From positions 775,402 through 839,401 of the forward strand of contig NZ_OZ035017.1 of the NCBI RefSeq assembly GCF_964031245.1: DNA of 64,000 bases, read 5' to 3'. Below are positions 26,956 through 35,365 of this stretch, piece by piece. The translations under genes and the position numbers were made by a program. This DNA comes from Rickettsiella endosymbiont of Miltochrista miniata. GTDB taxonomy: Bacteria > Pseudomonadota > Gammaproteobacteria > Diplorickettsiales > Diplorickettsiaceae. Within the stretch, counting starts at the first letter, position 1; each line of letters opens with the position of its first letter. The notes under the pieces were generated by a model, which was not told where the DNA came from, did no database searches, and saw nothing but the letters and a program-made list of their open reading frames with translations.

Positions 26956-27813
26956 ATTTTTCATTATTTGTTGTAAAGGTGAAGTGGTTAACCCTTTACA
27001 GACAAAGCCTTGATAAGGCGATTTAATTTTTTCTAGTAGTGTTTCAGCGGCTATTTTTGACTTAAGTGTGGCAAAAATACACGCTCCGGTCCCTGATAAG
27101 CGAGCAGGAGCATAATGATTTAAGAAGTCTAAGCCCTCTGCAATCATCGGATAATCCTGCCTAACGATGTGTTCAAAATCATTATGTGTATTTAATGATC
27201 CGCTTAAAAAGGTTTGTATTTTGATGGGTGTCGTGTTGTATGTCAATCGGGGATGTGAAAAAAGTTTTGCAGTTGAAATAGTCAATGGTGGAATCATGAC
27301 TACAAACCAGGTTTCAGGTAACGGTATCGCTTGTAGTTTTTCGCCAATGCCTTCCGCCCAACTGCTTACTCCTTTGATAAATATCGGTACATCGGCGCCG
27401 AGTGTGATGCCTAAGCTCAATAATTCGTCTAAAGGAAGATGCATGTTCCATAAGTGATTTAAAACCACGAGTGTCGTTGCTGCATTGGAACTACCACCAC
27501 CTAAACCGCCGCCGATAGGAATTCGTTTTTTGATCAATATATCGACACCAGGTAAGTTTTTATTTCTATCTTGTAATAATCGTGCTGCTTTAATCGCTAA
27601 ATTATCCTCATCGGGGATGACCGCCGCGGTGACCGGATTAAGTAATGATAAACATGTGCAATTAATTTGTGGATCGGAGCGTTGTGTAAAACTTAATTCA
27701 TCGCAGTAATCAATCAGTTGAAAAACGGTTTGCAGTTCATGATAGCGATCGGGCCTTCGACCGGTCAGATGTAAAAAAAGATTTAATTTAGCAGGGGCTG
27801 GCCAATAGTACAT
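26935..27813 (-). CDS. ispE: 4-diphosphocytidyl-2-C-methyl-D-erythritol kinase
   Basis: 292 residues of the GHMP kinase family; phosphorylates CDP-ME in the MEP isoprenoid pathway. N-terminal PAPAKLNLFLHLTGRRPDRY with catalytic Lys9, ATP loop PIGGGLGGGSSNAATTL (residues 99-115), catalytic Asp141 in GADVPIF, and LSGTGACIFA near the C-terminus. The frame does not stop before the tRNA: it reads through WGVAKW encoded by the acceptor stem and D arm of tRNAGln and stops at TAA in the D loop. RNase P cleavage at the tRNA 5' end would thus leave ispE mRNA without a stop codon. Confidence 0.96.
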   Translation of the reverse strand: MYYWPAPAKLNLFLHLTGRRPDRYHELQTVFQLIDYCDELSFTQRSDPQINCTCLSLLNPVTAAVIPDEDNLAIKAARLLQDRNKNLPGVDILIKKRIPIGGGLGGGSSNAATTLVVLNHLWNMHLPLDELLSLGITLGADVPIFIKGVSSWAEGIGEKLQAIPLPETWFVVMIPPLTISTAKLFSHPRLTYNTTPIKIQTFLSGSLNTHNDFEHIVRQDYPMIAEGLDFLNHYAPARLSGTGACIFATLKSKIAAETLLEKIKSPYQGFVCKGLTTSPLQQIMKNWGVAKW

Positions 27814-27817
27814 GTTG

Positions 27818-28429
27818 TTATTTAATATTCCAGTGATTGATTATAATACGGACTTGCCATTGGCAATTGGACAGATCAATACGATCCGGTAAATCAATTT
27901 TTCCAATGTTAGTGAAATGTCGGTAAACCACACGCCAACCGGATTGCCGTAATTGCATGAGTCGGTTATAGGCATCTAGATTGGTGATATAACGGGATTG
28001 TGGCGCCGGTAGACCGCGTAACCAATAATAAAATTGTGAAACGGGTAAATTTAAACCTAATTGATCATGTAAGAGTTGTTCTGGACTTTGTGCATGATAG
28101 GTTTGTTGATGCGTGGTTAAACTGATTTGCTTAGGACTTCCGGTAAGTACCGCGCCTTGTGACCCTAAAGGTCCAAAAAAGCTGAGTTGATAATTAGGAT
28201 AGATCTGTTCCCAGCTGAACGAGGCATTCACACCACGACCCGATGTTTCGTGTATGGCAAGGTTGCCATTGACACGAAAATTTTGTATCGCATTTAGTTG
28301 CGTTTTGCGTTGTGCCCAGGGAAGATAGTGATTCACTATTTTAGGCTTAGGGAGTGGTGTGGGGGCTTGCGACAAACTCGCGCAGCTGCTCAAAAAAATC
28401 GCTAAAAGAATGACGCTAAGCTTGTGCAT
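27818..28429 (-). CDS. lolB: Outer-membrane lipoprotein LolB
   Basis: 203 residues. The signal peptide ends in the lipobox LSSC with Cys16 as the lipidation site. The beta-sheet core shows FRVNGNLAIHETSGRG, FSWEQIYPNYQLSFFGPLGS and FYYWLRGLPAP, all typical of LolB, which receives lipoproteins from LolA and inserts them into the outer membrane. It sits four bases before ispE, the conserved lolB-ispE pair. It diverges from rsmE with about 60 bases between the starts. Confidence 0.94.
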   Translation of the reverse strand: MHKLSVILLAIFLSSCASLSQAPTPLPKPKIVNHYLPWAQRKTQLNAIQNFRVNGNLAIHETSGRGVNASFSWEQIYPNYQLSFFGPLGSQGAVLTGSPKQISLTTHQQTYHAQSPEQLLHDQLGLNLPVSQFYYWLRGLPAPQSRYITNLDAYNRLMQLRQSGWRVVYRHFTNIGKIDLPDRIDLSNCQWQVRIIINHWNIK

Positions 28430-28489
28430 AAAAATTTACCAGCAAAATATACGCTTTGAGTATATTAAATTGAGGTCGTTAAACATTCT

Positions 28490-29215
28490 ATGCGTCTGAC
28501 TCGTATCTATCAACCGCAAGCTTTAAACACCGGGCAAATAGTCAACTTAACTAAAGAGGCGGCAGGACATTTAATTCGCGTACTGCGTTTACAGGTTGGT
28601 GATGAGTTTATCGTATTTAATGGTAAAGCGGGAGAATTTCGCGCCATTATTATCGAGCTAAATAAAAGCATGGTGAAGGTGAAGCTCGGTGAATTTGATG
28701 CAGTGAATCGTGAATCGTCTTTGCAAATTACCTTAGCGCAAGCAGTTTTGCGATCCGATAAAATGGATTATATGTTGCAAAAAGCGGTGGAATTGGGCGT
28801 GACACGCTTGATACCGATGTTAACGGCGCATAGTACACTGAAGTTAGCACCCGAACGCTGGCAAAAACGCAGTTTACATTGGCAGGGCGTGATGCTCGCG
28901 GCCTGTGAACAATCAGGAAGAACACGTTTGCCGAAACTAGAAAATCCTATGACCTTTGATGTGGCTACCACGTCGATAAAAGCGGATCAGCGGATAATTT
29001 TACAGCCTGGCTCCAAGCAAAATATCAATTCTTTACCCCATTGTCAGAGTGTTGCGCTATTGGTGGGACCCGAAGGCGGTTGGTCCGAAAATGAGTTGAA
29101 GTGTGCACGGGTTGCAGATTATAGTCCCATGCAAATGGGACCCCGCGTCCTAAGGGCAGAAACTGCCGGTTTGGCCGCGGTAAGTATCGTACAAAGTTTG
29201 TACGGTGATTTATAG
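28490..29215 (+). CDS. rsmE: 16S rRNA m3U1498 methyltransferase
   Basis: 241 residues. An N-terminal PUA-like domain (residues about 1-70, including GQIVNLTKEAAGHLIRVLRL) precedes a SPOUT methyltransferase domain with the knot motifs LLVGPEGGWSENEL and MGPRVLRAETAGLAAVS. The DKMDYMLQKAVELGVTRLIP segment is also typical. It methylates U1498 in the decoding region of 16S rRNA. No clear operon partner: a repeat follows before rnr. Confidence 0.95.
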   Translation: MRLTRIYQPQALNTGQIVNLTKEAAGHLIRVLRLQVGDEFIVFNGKAGEFRAIIIELNKSMVKVKLGEFDAVNRESSLQITLAQAVLRSDKMDYMLQKAVELGVTRLIPMLTAHSTLKLAPERWQKRSLHWQGVMLAACEQSGRTRLPKLENPMTFDVATTSIKADQRIILQPGSKQNINSLPHCQSVALLVGPEGGWSENELKCARVADYSPMQMGPRVLRAETAGLAAVSIVQSLYGDL

Positions 29216-29221
29216 AATCAC

Positions 29222-29267
29222 CCGTCATGGCGAGCGAATGGGGATTGCCGCGCGCTCGCAATGACGA
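29222..29267. repeat. Intergenic hairpin repeat, family A (copy 6, short)
   Basis: CCGTCATGGCGAGCGAATGG followed by GGATTGCCGCGCGCTCGC and AATGACGAG. This is the shortest copy and shows the minimal unit: two oppositely oriented halves of about 20 bases. Confidence 0.8.
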
Positions 29268-29353
29268 GTTAATCGAAGGCGACATAATACTAAATATAGT
29301 TTAGGATGAAACCATGCAGAAAGTGTGATGCAACTCATTAATTAGTGATAACT

Positions 29354-31576
29354 ATGGCAAAAAAACCGAAACAGTTCGTTGATCCTTATGCGGCACGTGA
29401 AGCCGGTAAATACGATAATCCCATTCCTAGTCGCGAATACATTTTAGATTTTTTAAAAAAATGTGGTCATCTGGTTAAACGCGACGAGCTCAATCAACGT
29501 TTGGGTTTAAGCGATCCAGAACGCCAAGAAGCGTTGCGACGACGTTTGCGGGCGATGGAACGCGATGGGCAAATTGTTTTAACGCGTCGCGAAGGTTATG
29601 GTTTGCCAGATAAAATGAATTTGGTACGCGGTCGGATTATTGGTCATCGCGATAGATATGGCTTTTTGGTTCCCGATGATGGTAGTGACGATCTGTATTT
29701 AAATGAGCGACAAATGCAGCTAGTATTTCATGGCGACAGAGTGTTAGCGCGCGTGATAGGAACCGATAGACGCAATCGACTTGAAGGCGCGATCGTAGAA
29801 GTGCTAGAGCGCAATACCCCTACTTTAGTCGGACGTTTTTTAAAAGAGAACGGTGTCGCTTTTGTCGTTCCATCGAATAATCGTATTGCACAAGATATTT
29901 TAATCGGTGTGGATGATGAAAGTGCGGCAACATCGGGGCAGATAGTCGTCGTTGAAATAACCCATTTTCCTAGTTTTCGTCAACAGGCGATCGGTCGCAT
30001 TATCGAGATACTCGGTGATCATATGGCGCCGGGTTTAGAAATAGAAATAGCGATACGTAATTATAATCTCCCGCATGTCTGGCCCGATTCAGTGCAGGAA
30101 GAAATTGATGCTTTGCAAGCGGGTGTGTTACCGAGCGATGAGGAAGAGCATCGGGTTGATTTACAAGATTTAGCGTTTGTTACCATTGATGGTGCAGATG
30201 CCAAAGATTTTGATGATGCGGTGTATTGTGAACGACAAAAAAAACAATGGCGTTTAGTCGTAGCGATTGCCGATGTTAGTCATTATATCAGTCCGCAAAG
30301 TGAATTAGATAAAGAAGCGGAAGCGCGTGGAAACTCAGTGTATTTTCCGAATAGTGTGTTGCCGATGTTACCGGAAGTATTATCCAATGAGTTGTGCTCA
30401 TTGAAGCCTAAGGTTAATCGACTGTGTATGGTTTGTGATATGTTGATTTCCAGTAAAGGAGAATTGAAACGTTTTCAATTCTATCCGGCAGTGATCCATT
30501 CTAGAGCACGTTTGATTTATAATGAAGTTGCAACATGGTTAAACACGAATAAATGTCCACCAGCATATAAAAGTTTATTACCGCATTTACAGAATCTGCA
30601 TAGCCTTTATCAATTGTTACGCCAAACACGCGAAGCACGAGGTGCGATAGATTTTGAAACAACTGAAACGCAAGTTATTTTTGGGCCGAATCGAAAAATT
30701 AAACAGATCATTCCCAGTGTGCGCACCGTGGCGCATCGCATCATTGAAGAATGTATGTTATTGGCCAATGTATCTGCTGCGCAATTTTTATTGAAAGCAA
30801 AAATACCGACCTTATTTCGCGACCATGCGGCTCCAGCGGCTGAAAAATTAGCCGATTTGAAGAGTTTTCTAGCGGAATTGGGCTTACGTTTTCCGAATAA
30901 AAAGACCGTTACTCCGGAAGATTATTCAAGCTTGTTAAAATTAATTGCTGATCGGCCGGATGCGCATTTAATTCAAACCGTGATGTTGCGATCCCTGAGT
31001 CAAGCGATTTATAGTCCGGAAAATATTGGCCATTTTGGTTTGGCATTCGATGCTTATGCACATTTTACTTCGCCTATCCGTCGTTATCCGGATTTGTTAG
31101 TGCATCGAGCCATACGCCATGTCTTAGCCAAACGCAAGCTTAAGAATTTTTTCTATGATAAGGTCACGATATCTCGTTTAGGTGAACATTGCTCGACTAC
31201 CGAGCGACGCGCCGATGAAGCGACACGTGAAGTATTAGATTGGTTAAAATGTGAGTACATGCGGGATCGTGTCGGTGAAAGCTTTGATGGCATTATCACT
31301 AATGTCACTGGCTTTGGTTTATTTGTTGAATTGCGAAATATTTATGTCGAAGGTTTAGTCCATGTAACCGCCTTACATAATGATTATTACCAATTTGATG
31401 CGAGTCGTCATTGCTTGCAAGGTGAACGTACCGGAATAGTGTATCGTTTGGGCGATAGGATACAGGTGCGAGTGGGGCGTGTTGATCTCGATCAACGTAA
31501 AATAGATTTTGAACTGATCGAGCCTGAAGTTCAAAAATCCACAAAAAAAGCTAAAAAATATAAAAAAAGAAAATAA
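29354..31576 (+). CDS. rnr: Ribonuclease R
   Basis: 740 residues from ATG 29354; a GTG three codons earlier is less likely. Domains in order: N-terminal winged helix (residues about 18-85), two cold-shock OB domains (about 80-230), the RNB catalytic domain with the acidic cluster DGADAKDFDDAVY, a C-terminal S1 domain (about 635-720), and a Lys-rich tail (KKAKKYKKRK). It is a processive 3'-to-5' exonuclease that degrades structured RNA and matures rRNA. The tail is shorter than in E. coli RNase R. rlmB, its usual partner, lies about 1.1 kb downstream beyond an inserted orphan gene on the other strand. Confidence 0.97.
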   Translation: MAKKPKQFVDPYAAREAGKYDNPIPSREYILDFLKKCGHLVKRDELNQRLGLSDPERQEALRRRLRAMERDGQIVLTRREGYGLPDKMNLVRGRIIGHRDRYGFLVPDDGSDDLYLNERQMQLVFHGDRVLARVIGTDRRNRLEGAIVEVLERNTPTLVGRFLKENGVAFVVPSNNRIAQDILIGVDDESAATSGQIVVVEITHFPSFRQQAIGRIIEILGDHMAPGLEIEIAIRNYNLPHVWPDSVQEEIDALQAGVLPSDEEEHRVDLQDLAFVTIDGADAKDFDDAVYCERQKKQWRLVVAIADVSHYISPQSELDKEAEARGNSVYFPNSVLPMLPEVLSNELCSLKPKVNRLCMVCDMLISSKGELKRFQFYPAVIHSRARLIYNEVATWLNTNKCPPAYKSLLPHLQNLHSLYQLLRQTREARGAIDFETTETQVIFGPNRKIKQIIPSVRTVAHRIIEECMLLANVSAAQFLLKAKIPTLFRDHAAPAAEKLADLKSFLAELGLRFPNKKTVTPEDYSSLLKLIADRPDAHLIQTVMLRSLSQAIYSPENIGHFGLAFDAYAHFTSPIRRYPDLLVHRAIRHVLAKRKLKNFFYDKVTISRLGEHCSTTERRADEATREVLDWLKCEYMRDRVGESFDGIITNVTGFGLFVELRNIYVEGLVHVTALHNDYYQFDASRHCLQGERTGIVYRLGDRIQVRVGRVDLDQRKIDFELIEPEVQKSTKKAKKYKKRK

Positions 31577-31581
31577 TAAAC

Positions 31582-31651
31582 GTGCGTCTTTGCGAGCGCA
31601 GTTTTTTTATTCGTCATTGCGAGCGCGTAGCGCGCGGCAATCTAAACATGA
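31582..31651. repeat. Intergenic hairpin repeat, family A (copy 7)
   Basis: GTCTTTGCGAGCGCAG partial unit, then TCGTCATTGCGAGCGCGTAG..CGCGCGGCAATCTA, a nearly perfect hairpin. It lies between the convergent rnr and orphan genes. Confidence 0.85.
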
Positions 31652-31653
31652 CT

Positions 31654-32661
31654 TTATCTAGCGAGTACAAATCGAGTTTCAGATTCGATGGTGTTGTTTA
31701 AGCAATGAGAGTTGAAAAAAGTGGTTTGCACTGGTTTTCTATTAAAGATGTGAATCGGCCGTTTAAATTTTTCCTGGTCTTTTTTTATACTGATATGAGC
31801 ATAACTATGCATAACACTCGATAAACCTAAACCCAATGCAAAACCTAAAGGTGGTAGCAACAACGGTGAAATGGGGGTTAAACTTAATGCGAGCAGACTA
31901 ATCATAGCAATTAAACCTAATAAGCAACCCAGCAAAGTCGGTATAATCCATAAGTCAGTAGTGAGCCAGTGGCTTTTATGCAGAAAAATCCAATCTCGAA
32001 AATCGCAGCACAACTCTTTTTTAAATTCTTTAAATGCTTTTTTATCAACAAAATTAAATTCCATATCCAATGGCAGCAGTTTAATTTGTTCTTGCTGATT
32101 TACCATAAATTGAATCTGTGCGGAACTTTGCGGTGAGCTTGGTGATAAATTAGGATTTTTTAAATTCATCCTCATGTTAAAAATGATACTTCCGCTAGGG
32201 CTTTGTTTTGCTTTTAGCGTATATTTAAACTCTGAACCTGACGCTGTGCACTCATTAGACCAAAAACTGTCATCAGTTAGGACAGAGTAGGCTAGCAAAG
32301 ATAATGCAAAAGGCAGCGAGTGGGGTTCTAACAGCGACTTAATGATAAAATTAATAGTCTGTTCATCTTTAATGCGGAATTCCTTCTTCAGTACATTTTG
32401 TAAATCAGAAAAAGTAATAGGGGGTTGTTTAGTAAACTTTTTTTCTAAGGACTTGGTCAAGGCGTAAAAATTGCCACGCCCGATTGCCTTCTCGTCTTCC
32501 TGCGTAAATTCAAAACAAGTTTGCGATTTTAATTGCTTTACTGTGCTATGGAGATCATTAATACTCTCGATAAAGGTATTTTGCCGCGGCGATACGTTTT
32601 TTTCATATTGGATTTGGTTTAAACAGTCAGGGTTAATGCGTATCGAGAGTGTATGTGGCAC
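31654..32661 (-). CDS. Hypothetical protein with C-terminal membrane hairpin, 335 residues
   Basis: No family recognised. Starts at GTG 32661 with AAGGAT about ten bases upstream. Residues 1-235 look soluble and polar. Two strongly hydrophobic segments at about 237-260 and 264-286 form a hairpin, followed by about 45 basic and polar residues. There is no N-terminal signal. The layout, a soluble head with a late double membrane span, occurs in bacterial effectors that insert into host membranes and in ordinary inner-membrane proteins alike. The gene separates rnr from rlmB, which are often adjacent in gammaproteobacteria. Confidence 0.7.
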   Translation of the reverse strand: MPHTLSIRINPDCLNQIQYEKNVSPRQNTFIESINDLHSTVKQLKSQTCFEFTQEDEKAIGRGNFYALTKSLEKKFTKQPPITFSDLQNVLKKEFRIKDEQTINFIIKSLLEPHSLPFALSLLAYSVLTDDSFWSNECTASGSEFKYTLKAKQSPSGSIIFNMRMNLKNPNLSPSSPQSSAQIQFMVNQQEQIKLLPLDMEFNFVDKKAFKEFKKELCCDFRDWIFLHKSHWLTTDLWIIPTLLGCLLGLIAMISLLALSLTPISPLLLPPLGFALGLGLSSVMHSYAHISIKKDQEKFKRPIHIFNRKPVQTTFFNSHCLNNTIESETRFVLAR

Positions 32662-32707
32662 AGCTATTTAATCCTTCAAATAAAATATTTTTATTGAGTA
32701 CTTTATC

Positions 32708-33469
32708 ATGAGTCATAACGTTAAAAAAGAATTTATTTTTGGTTTTCACGCGATTACTGCGTTGTTAAAAACACATCCAGAAAGAATATGCCAACTCTAT
32801 CGACAAGAAGGCCGTGAAGATAAGCGCATGCTAGAGATAGTGCAGTTGGCCGACTATCAGCAAATTCCCATTCAAACTTTATCTAAGATTAAATGTGATG
32901 AATGGTCGAGTAATGCAATACATCAAGGTGTGTTAGCTGAGATAAAAATTTCTAAGCAATTAAGCGAGCCTGATTTATTTACTTGGTTGGATCGGCGGCT
33001 AGCAAATGAAACCAAACCGCCGTTTTTATTAATTTTAGATGAAGTTCAGGATCCGCATAATTTAGGCGCCTGTTTACGTTCTGCCAATGCAGCCGGTGCG
33101 GATGCGGTCATTATTCCACAGGATCGTTCGGTGAGCATGACGCCAAGTGTGCGAAAAATAGCCGCCGGTGCAGCTGAAATGACGCCACTGTTTACTGTCA
33201 CTAATTTGGCCACTACGCTAGAGAAATTAAAAAAGGCCGGAGTGTGGTGTTATGGATTAGACCAATCCGCCACGCAACTTATTTATGATACCGCATTGAC
33301 TGGACCATTGGCGCTGGTATTAGGTGCTGAAGGTAAAGGTTTGCGTCGTTTAACCAAAGAGCGCTGCGATGGTTTGATCGCTATTCCGATGGCAGGTAGC
33401 GTGAGTAGTTTAAATGTTTCAGTCGCGGCTGGGATCTGTTTATTCGAAGCGGTTAGGCAAAGACAATAA
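32708..33469 (+). CDS. rlmB: 23S rRNA Gm2251 2'-O-methyltransferase
   Basis: 253 residues. An N-terminal substrate-binding domain (residues about 8-85) begins EFIFGFHAITALLKTHPERI. The SPOUT domain has LDEVQDPHNLGACLRSANAA, VRKIAAGAAEMTP, LVLGAEGKGLRRL and the knot segment IPMAGSVSSLNVSVAAGICL. It 2'-O-methylates G2251 in the P loop of 23S rRNA. It diverges from the upstream orphan gene with 46 bases between the starts. Confidence 0.96.
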   Translation: MSHNVKKEFIFGFHAITALLKTHPERICQLYRQEGREDKRMLEIVQLADYQQIPIQTLSKIKCDEWSSNAIHQGVLAEIKISKQLSEPDLFTWLDRRLANETKPPFLLILDEVQDPHNLGACLRSANAAGADAVIIPQDRSVSMTPSVRKIAAGAAEMTPLFTVTNLATTLEKLKKAGVWCYGLDQSATQLIYDTALTGPLALVLGAEGKGLRRLTKERCDGLIAIPMAGSVSSLNVSVAAGICLFEAVRQRQ

Positions 33470-33545
33470 AATCCAACTATGATAGTATCTGCGTGTTGCG
33501 AAAAGAGATCCTACCCTTTATTTAAAATTGCAAGGAGACCTTGAT

Positions 33546-33779
33546 ATGTGTCGTAAATTCTTCCCAGCCATAGTGATTATTATTGCTGTTCTAATGGCTA
33601 TTGCTGCAAGTCTTGCGAAGCCCGAGTCGGTGGATACCATAGTGATGGTTTCGCGTTTCTTTGATATTATGCTGCCGATTTTAGCCGTGGGTGCATTGAT
33701 CAAGTATTTATGCTGCCCTCGCTCGCACAAAGGCTGCCACTGTGGCTGTGATCATTGTAAGATGTGTAATAAAAAATAA
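33546..33779 (+). CDS. Small Cys-rich membrane protein, 77 residues
   Basis: ATG 33546 follows AAGGAGACC at ideal spacing, so I reject a longer TTG start at 33528. Two hydrophobic segments (about residues 5-24 and 36-56) span the membrane. The C-terminal 22 residues are short, basic and Cys/His-rich: CCPRSHKGCHCGCDHCKMC, seven cysteines and two histidines, suggesting metal binding or redox disulfides. Family not recognised with certainty; a similar two-helix DUF378 protein with a CC pair occurs at 54,081. A T-rich run follows the stop. Confidence 0.75.
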   Translation: MCRKFFPAIVIIIAVLMAIAASLAKPESVDTIVMVSRFFDIMLPILAVGALIKYLCCPRSHKGCHCGCDHCKMCNKK

Positions 33780-33848
33780 ATCAAAAAAATAAATTGACTA
33801 TTTTTTTATCACTTCCAATCGATAAGATGTGGAACTCAAATAATTTAC

Positions 33849-33935
33849 TCGTCATTGCGAGCGCGAAGCGCGCAGCAATCCAAGAAGCATTGTAAACTGG
33901 ATGACCACACAATACCATTTGCTCGCCATGACGGT
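33849..33935. repeat. Intergenic hairpin repeat, family A (copy 8)
   Basis: CTCGTCATTGCGAGCGCGAA..GCGCGCAGCAATCCAAG, a spacer, then ATTTGCTCGCCATGACGG followed by seven T residues. The outer GTCATTGCGAG and CTCGCCATGAC arms are inverted, so the whole copy can form one large stem. With its T-run it could terminate transcription just before tadA. Confidence 0.85.
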
Positions 33936-33946
33936 TTTTTTATCTT

Positions 33947-34420
33947 ATGAACGCTCTACAGGATGACATTGCTTATATGCAGCAGGCCTTACAGGCGGCA
34001 GAGCGGGCAGAGATGTGTGGCGAAGTTCCCGTCGGTGCCGTTTTGGTGCTGAATAAAGCGATCATCGGTACGGCTTATAATCAAACACTCACTCACTGTG
34101 ATCCTACCGCACATGCTGAAGTTTTGTTGCTACAACAAGCGGCCAAACAGCTGAAAAATCATCGTTTATTAGAGTCAACATTGTATGTTACTTTAGAACC
34201 TTGCTTAATGTGTGTCGGTGCAATGATCCAAGCCAGAATTAAACGACTGGTGTTCGGTGCGTATGATTCGCGTTTTGGTGTGATAATGTCACACTGGCAG
34301 CCTTTAAAAGGTGTTAATCATACGTTTGATGTTACCGATGGAGTATTAGCTGAAACTTGTGCAGAAAAATTACAGAAATTTTTTAAACACAAACGTCAAA
34401 TGCTGCGCACGATGATATGA
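33947..34420 (+). CDS. tadA: tRNA(Arg) adenosine-34 deaminase TadA
   Basis: 157 residues. Zinc ligands and proton shuttle are visible: His56-x-Glu58 in TAHAEV and Cys86-x-x-Cys89 in PCLMC. The VPVGAVLVL and GAYDSRFG blocks are typical. TadA makes inosine at the wobble position of tRNAArg(ACG), an essential step. No Shine-Dalgarno is seen before ATG 33947, which follows directly on a repeat. tRNASer lies downstream. Confidence 0.95.
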   Translation: MNALQDDIAYMQQALQAAERAEMCGEVPVGAVLVLNKAIIGTAYNQTLTHCDPTAHAEVLLLQQAAKQLKNHRLLESTLYVTLEPCLMCVGAMIQARIKRLVFGAYDSRFGVIMSHWQPLKGVNHTFDVTDGVLAETCAEKLQKFFKHKRQMLRTMI

Positions 34421-34484
34421 GAGGATGTCTTTAACAAAGTTAATCGCGTAATTTGAGCTCAGCGTTTGACGTATTTCTTTATAG

Positions 34485-34513
34485 TCTACATCCTATATAG
34501 TTTATGCTAATAT
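34485..34513 (+). promoter_or_regulatory. Possible promoter of tRNA-Ser
   Basis: TCTACA at 34485-34490 and TAATAT at 34508-34513, spacing 17, about 24 bases before the mature 5' end. The -35 matches only four of six consensus positions. Confidence 0.35.
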
Positions 34514-34536
34514 AGCCGTAGCTACTGATTAAAGTA

Positions 34537-34626
34537 GGAGGGATGGCTGAGCGGTTGAAAGCAACGGTCTTGAAAACCGTCAAGGGGGCAACTCCTTCCA
34601 GGGTTCGAATCCCTGTCCCTCCGCCA
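34537..34626 (+). tRNA. tRNA-Ser (anticodon TGA)
   Basis: Ninety bases with encoded CCA. Acceptor GGAGGGA pairs with TCCCTCC; the anticodon loop CTTGAAA contains TGA; a long variable arm (CAAGGGGGCAACTCCTT) marks a class II tRNA; T arm GGTTCGAATCC. It lies 34 bases before the response regulator gene. Confidence 0.97.
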
Positions 34627-34660
34627 AAAAAATGCAATTGACAAGAGGAGTTGGCGTTCC

Positions 34661-35338
34661 ATGATTAACGTCGTTATCGTTGACGATCATGCCTTAGTAC
34701 GTTTAGGTATGAAGCGCTTGTTAGAGGATGTTCGTGATATTAATGTTATCGGTGAAGCCGAAAGTGGCGAGGCCGCCATTAATTTAGTAAAGGAAACCAA
34801 ACCCGATGTGGTGTTGATGGATCTAAAAATGCCTGGAATAGGTGGCTTAGATGCAACGCGCCGTTTGATACGTGTCAACCCGAAGCTTAAAATTATTGTT
34901 GTCACCGTATTCAGTGAAGGGCCCTTTCCGGATCGACTCGTGCGTGCGGGCGCAGCGGGATATATCACTAAAAATACCAATGCTGAAGAATTAATTACCG
35001 CAATTCGTAAAGTGGTTGCCGGTCAAATCTATATCACCTTAGAAATTGCGCAAAAAATGGCCTTGCGTCAAGTTTCTGATGCGTCCAAATCACCGTTTGC
35101 GCAACTTTCCGAACGTGAATTACAAGTCATGTATATGGTGACGCATGGGACTAAAGTAAATGGCATTGCAAAAAAACTTTGTTTAAGTCCTAAAACGGTA
35201 AACACCTATCGCTATCGATTGTATGAAAAATTAGGCGTGCATAACGATGTCGAGTTAACCCACCTCGCGTTGCGTTATGGGTTACTGGAAGAAGAAGAAG
35301 GTTACGCCGATAAATCGCCAGAAAATCCGGAGGAATAA
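34661..35338 (+). CDS. Response regulator of the LetA/GacA/UvrY family
   Basis: 225 residues. Receiver domain (1-120) with acidic pocket Asp8/Asp9, phosphorylation site Asp54 in VLMDLKMPG, and Lys105 in YITKNT. A LuxR-type HTH (about 148-205) has LSERELQVMYMVTHG and IAKKLCLSPKTVNTYRYRLY. The last 15 residues are acidic and unusual. In Legionella and Pseudomonas this regulator drives small regulatory RNAs that titrate CsrA and control the transmissive phase. The uvrY-uvrC-pgsA-tRNA order supports orthology with UvrY/GacA/LetA. AGAGGAG lies about 11 bases upstream of the ATG. The partner sensor kinase is not in this window. Confidence 0.93.
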   Translation: MINVVIVDDHALVRLGMKRLLEDVRDINVIGEAESGEAAINLVKETKPDVVLMDLKMPGIGGLDATRRLIRVNPKLKIIVVTVFSEGPFPDRLVRAGAAGYITKNTNAEELITAIRKVVAGQIYITLEIAQKMALRQVSDASKSPFAQLSERELQVMYMVTHGTKVNGIAKKLCLSPKTVNTYRYRLYEKLGVHNDVELTHLALRYGLLEEEEGYADKSPENPEE

Positions 35339-35365
35339 CATTCCTCCGGCATTTATTCTAATTGG

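Noticed and set aside
34634..34660. TTGACA before the response regulator as a -35 element
   Set aside because: The -10 position would fall on the start codon; a promoter upstream of tRNASer is more plausible.
34661..35338. NarL-type nitrate regulator
   Set aside because: The uvrY-uvrC-pgsA-tRNA neighbourhood supports the LetA/GacA/UvrY group.
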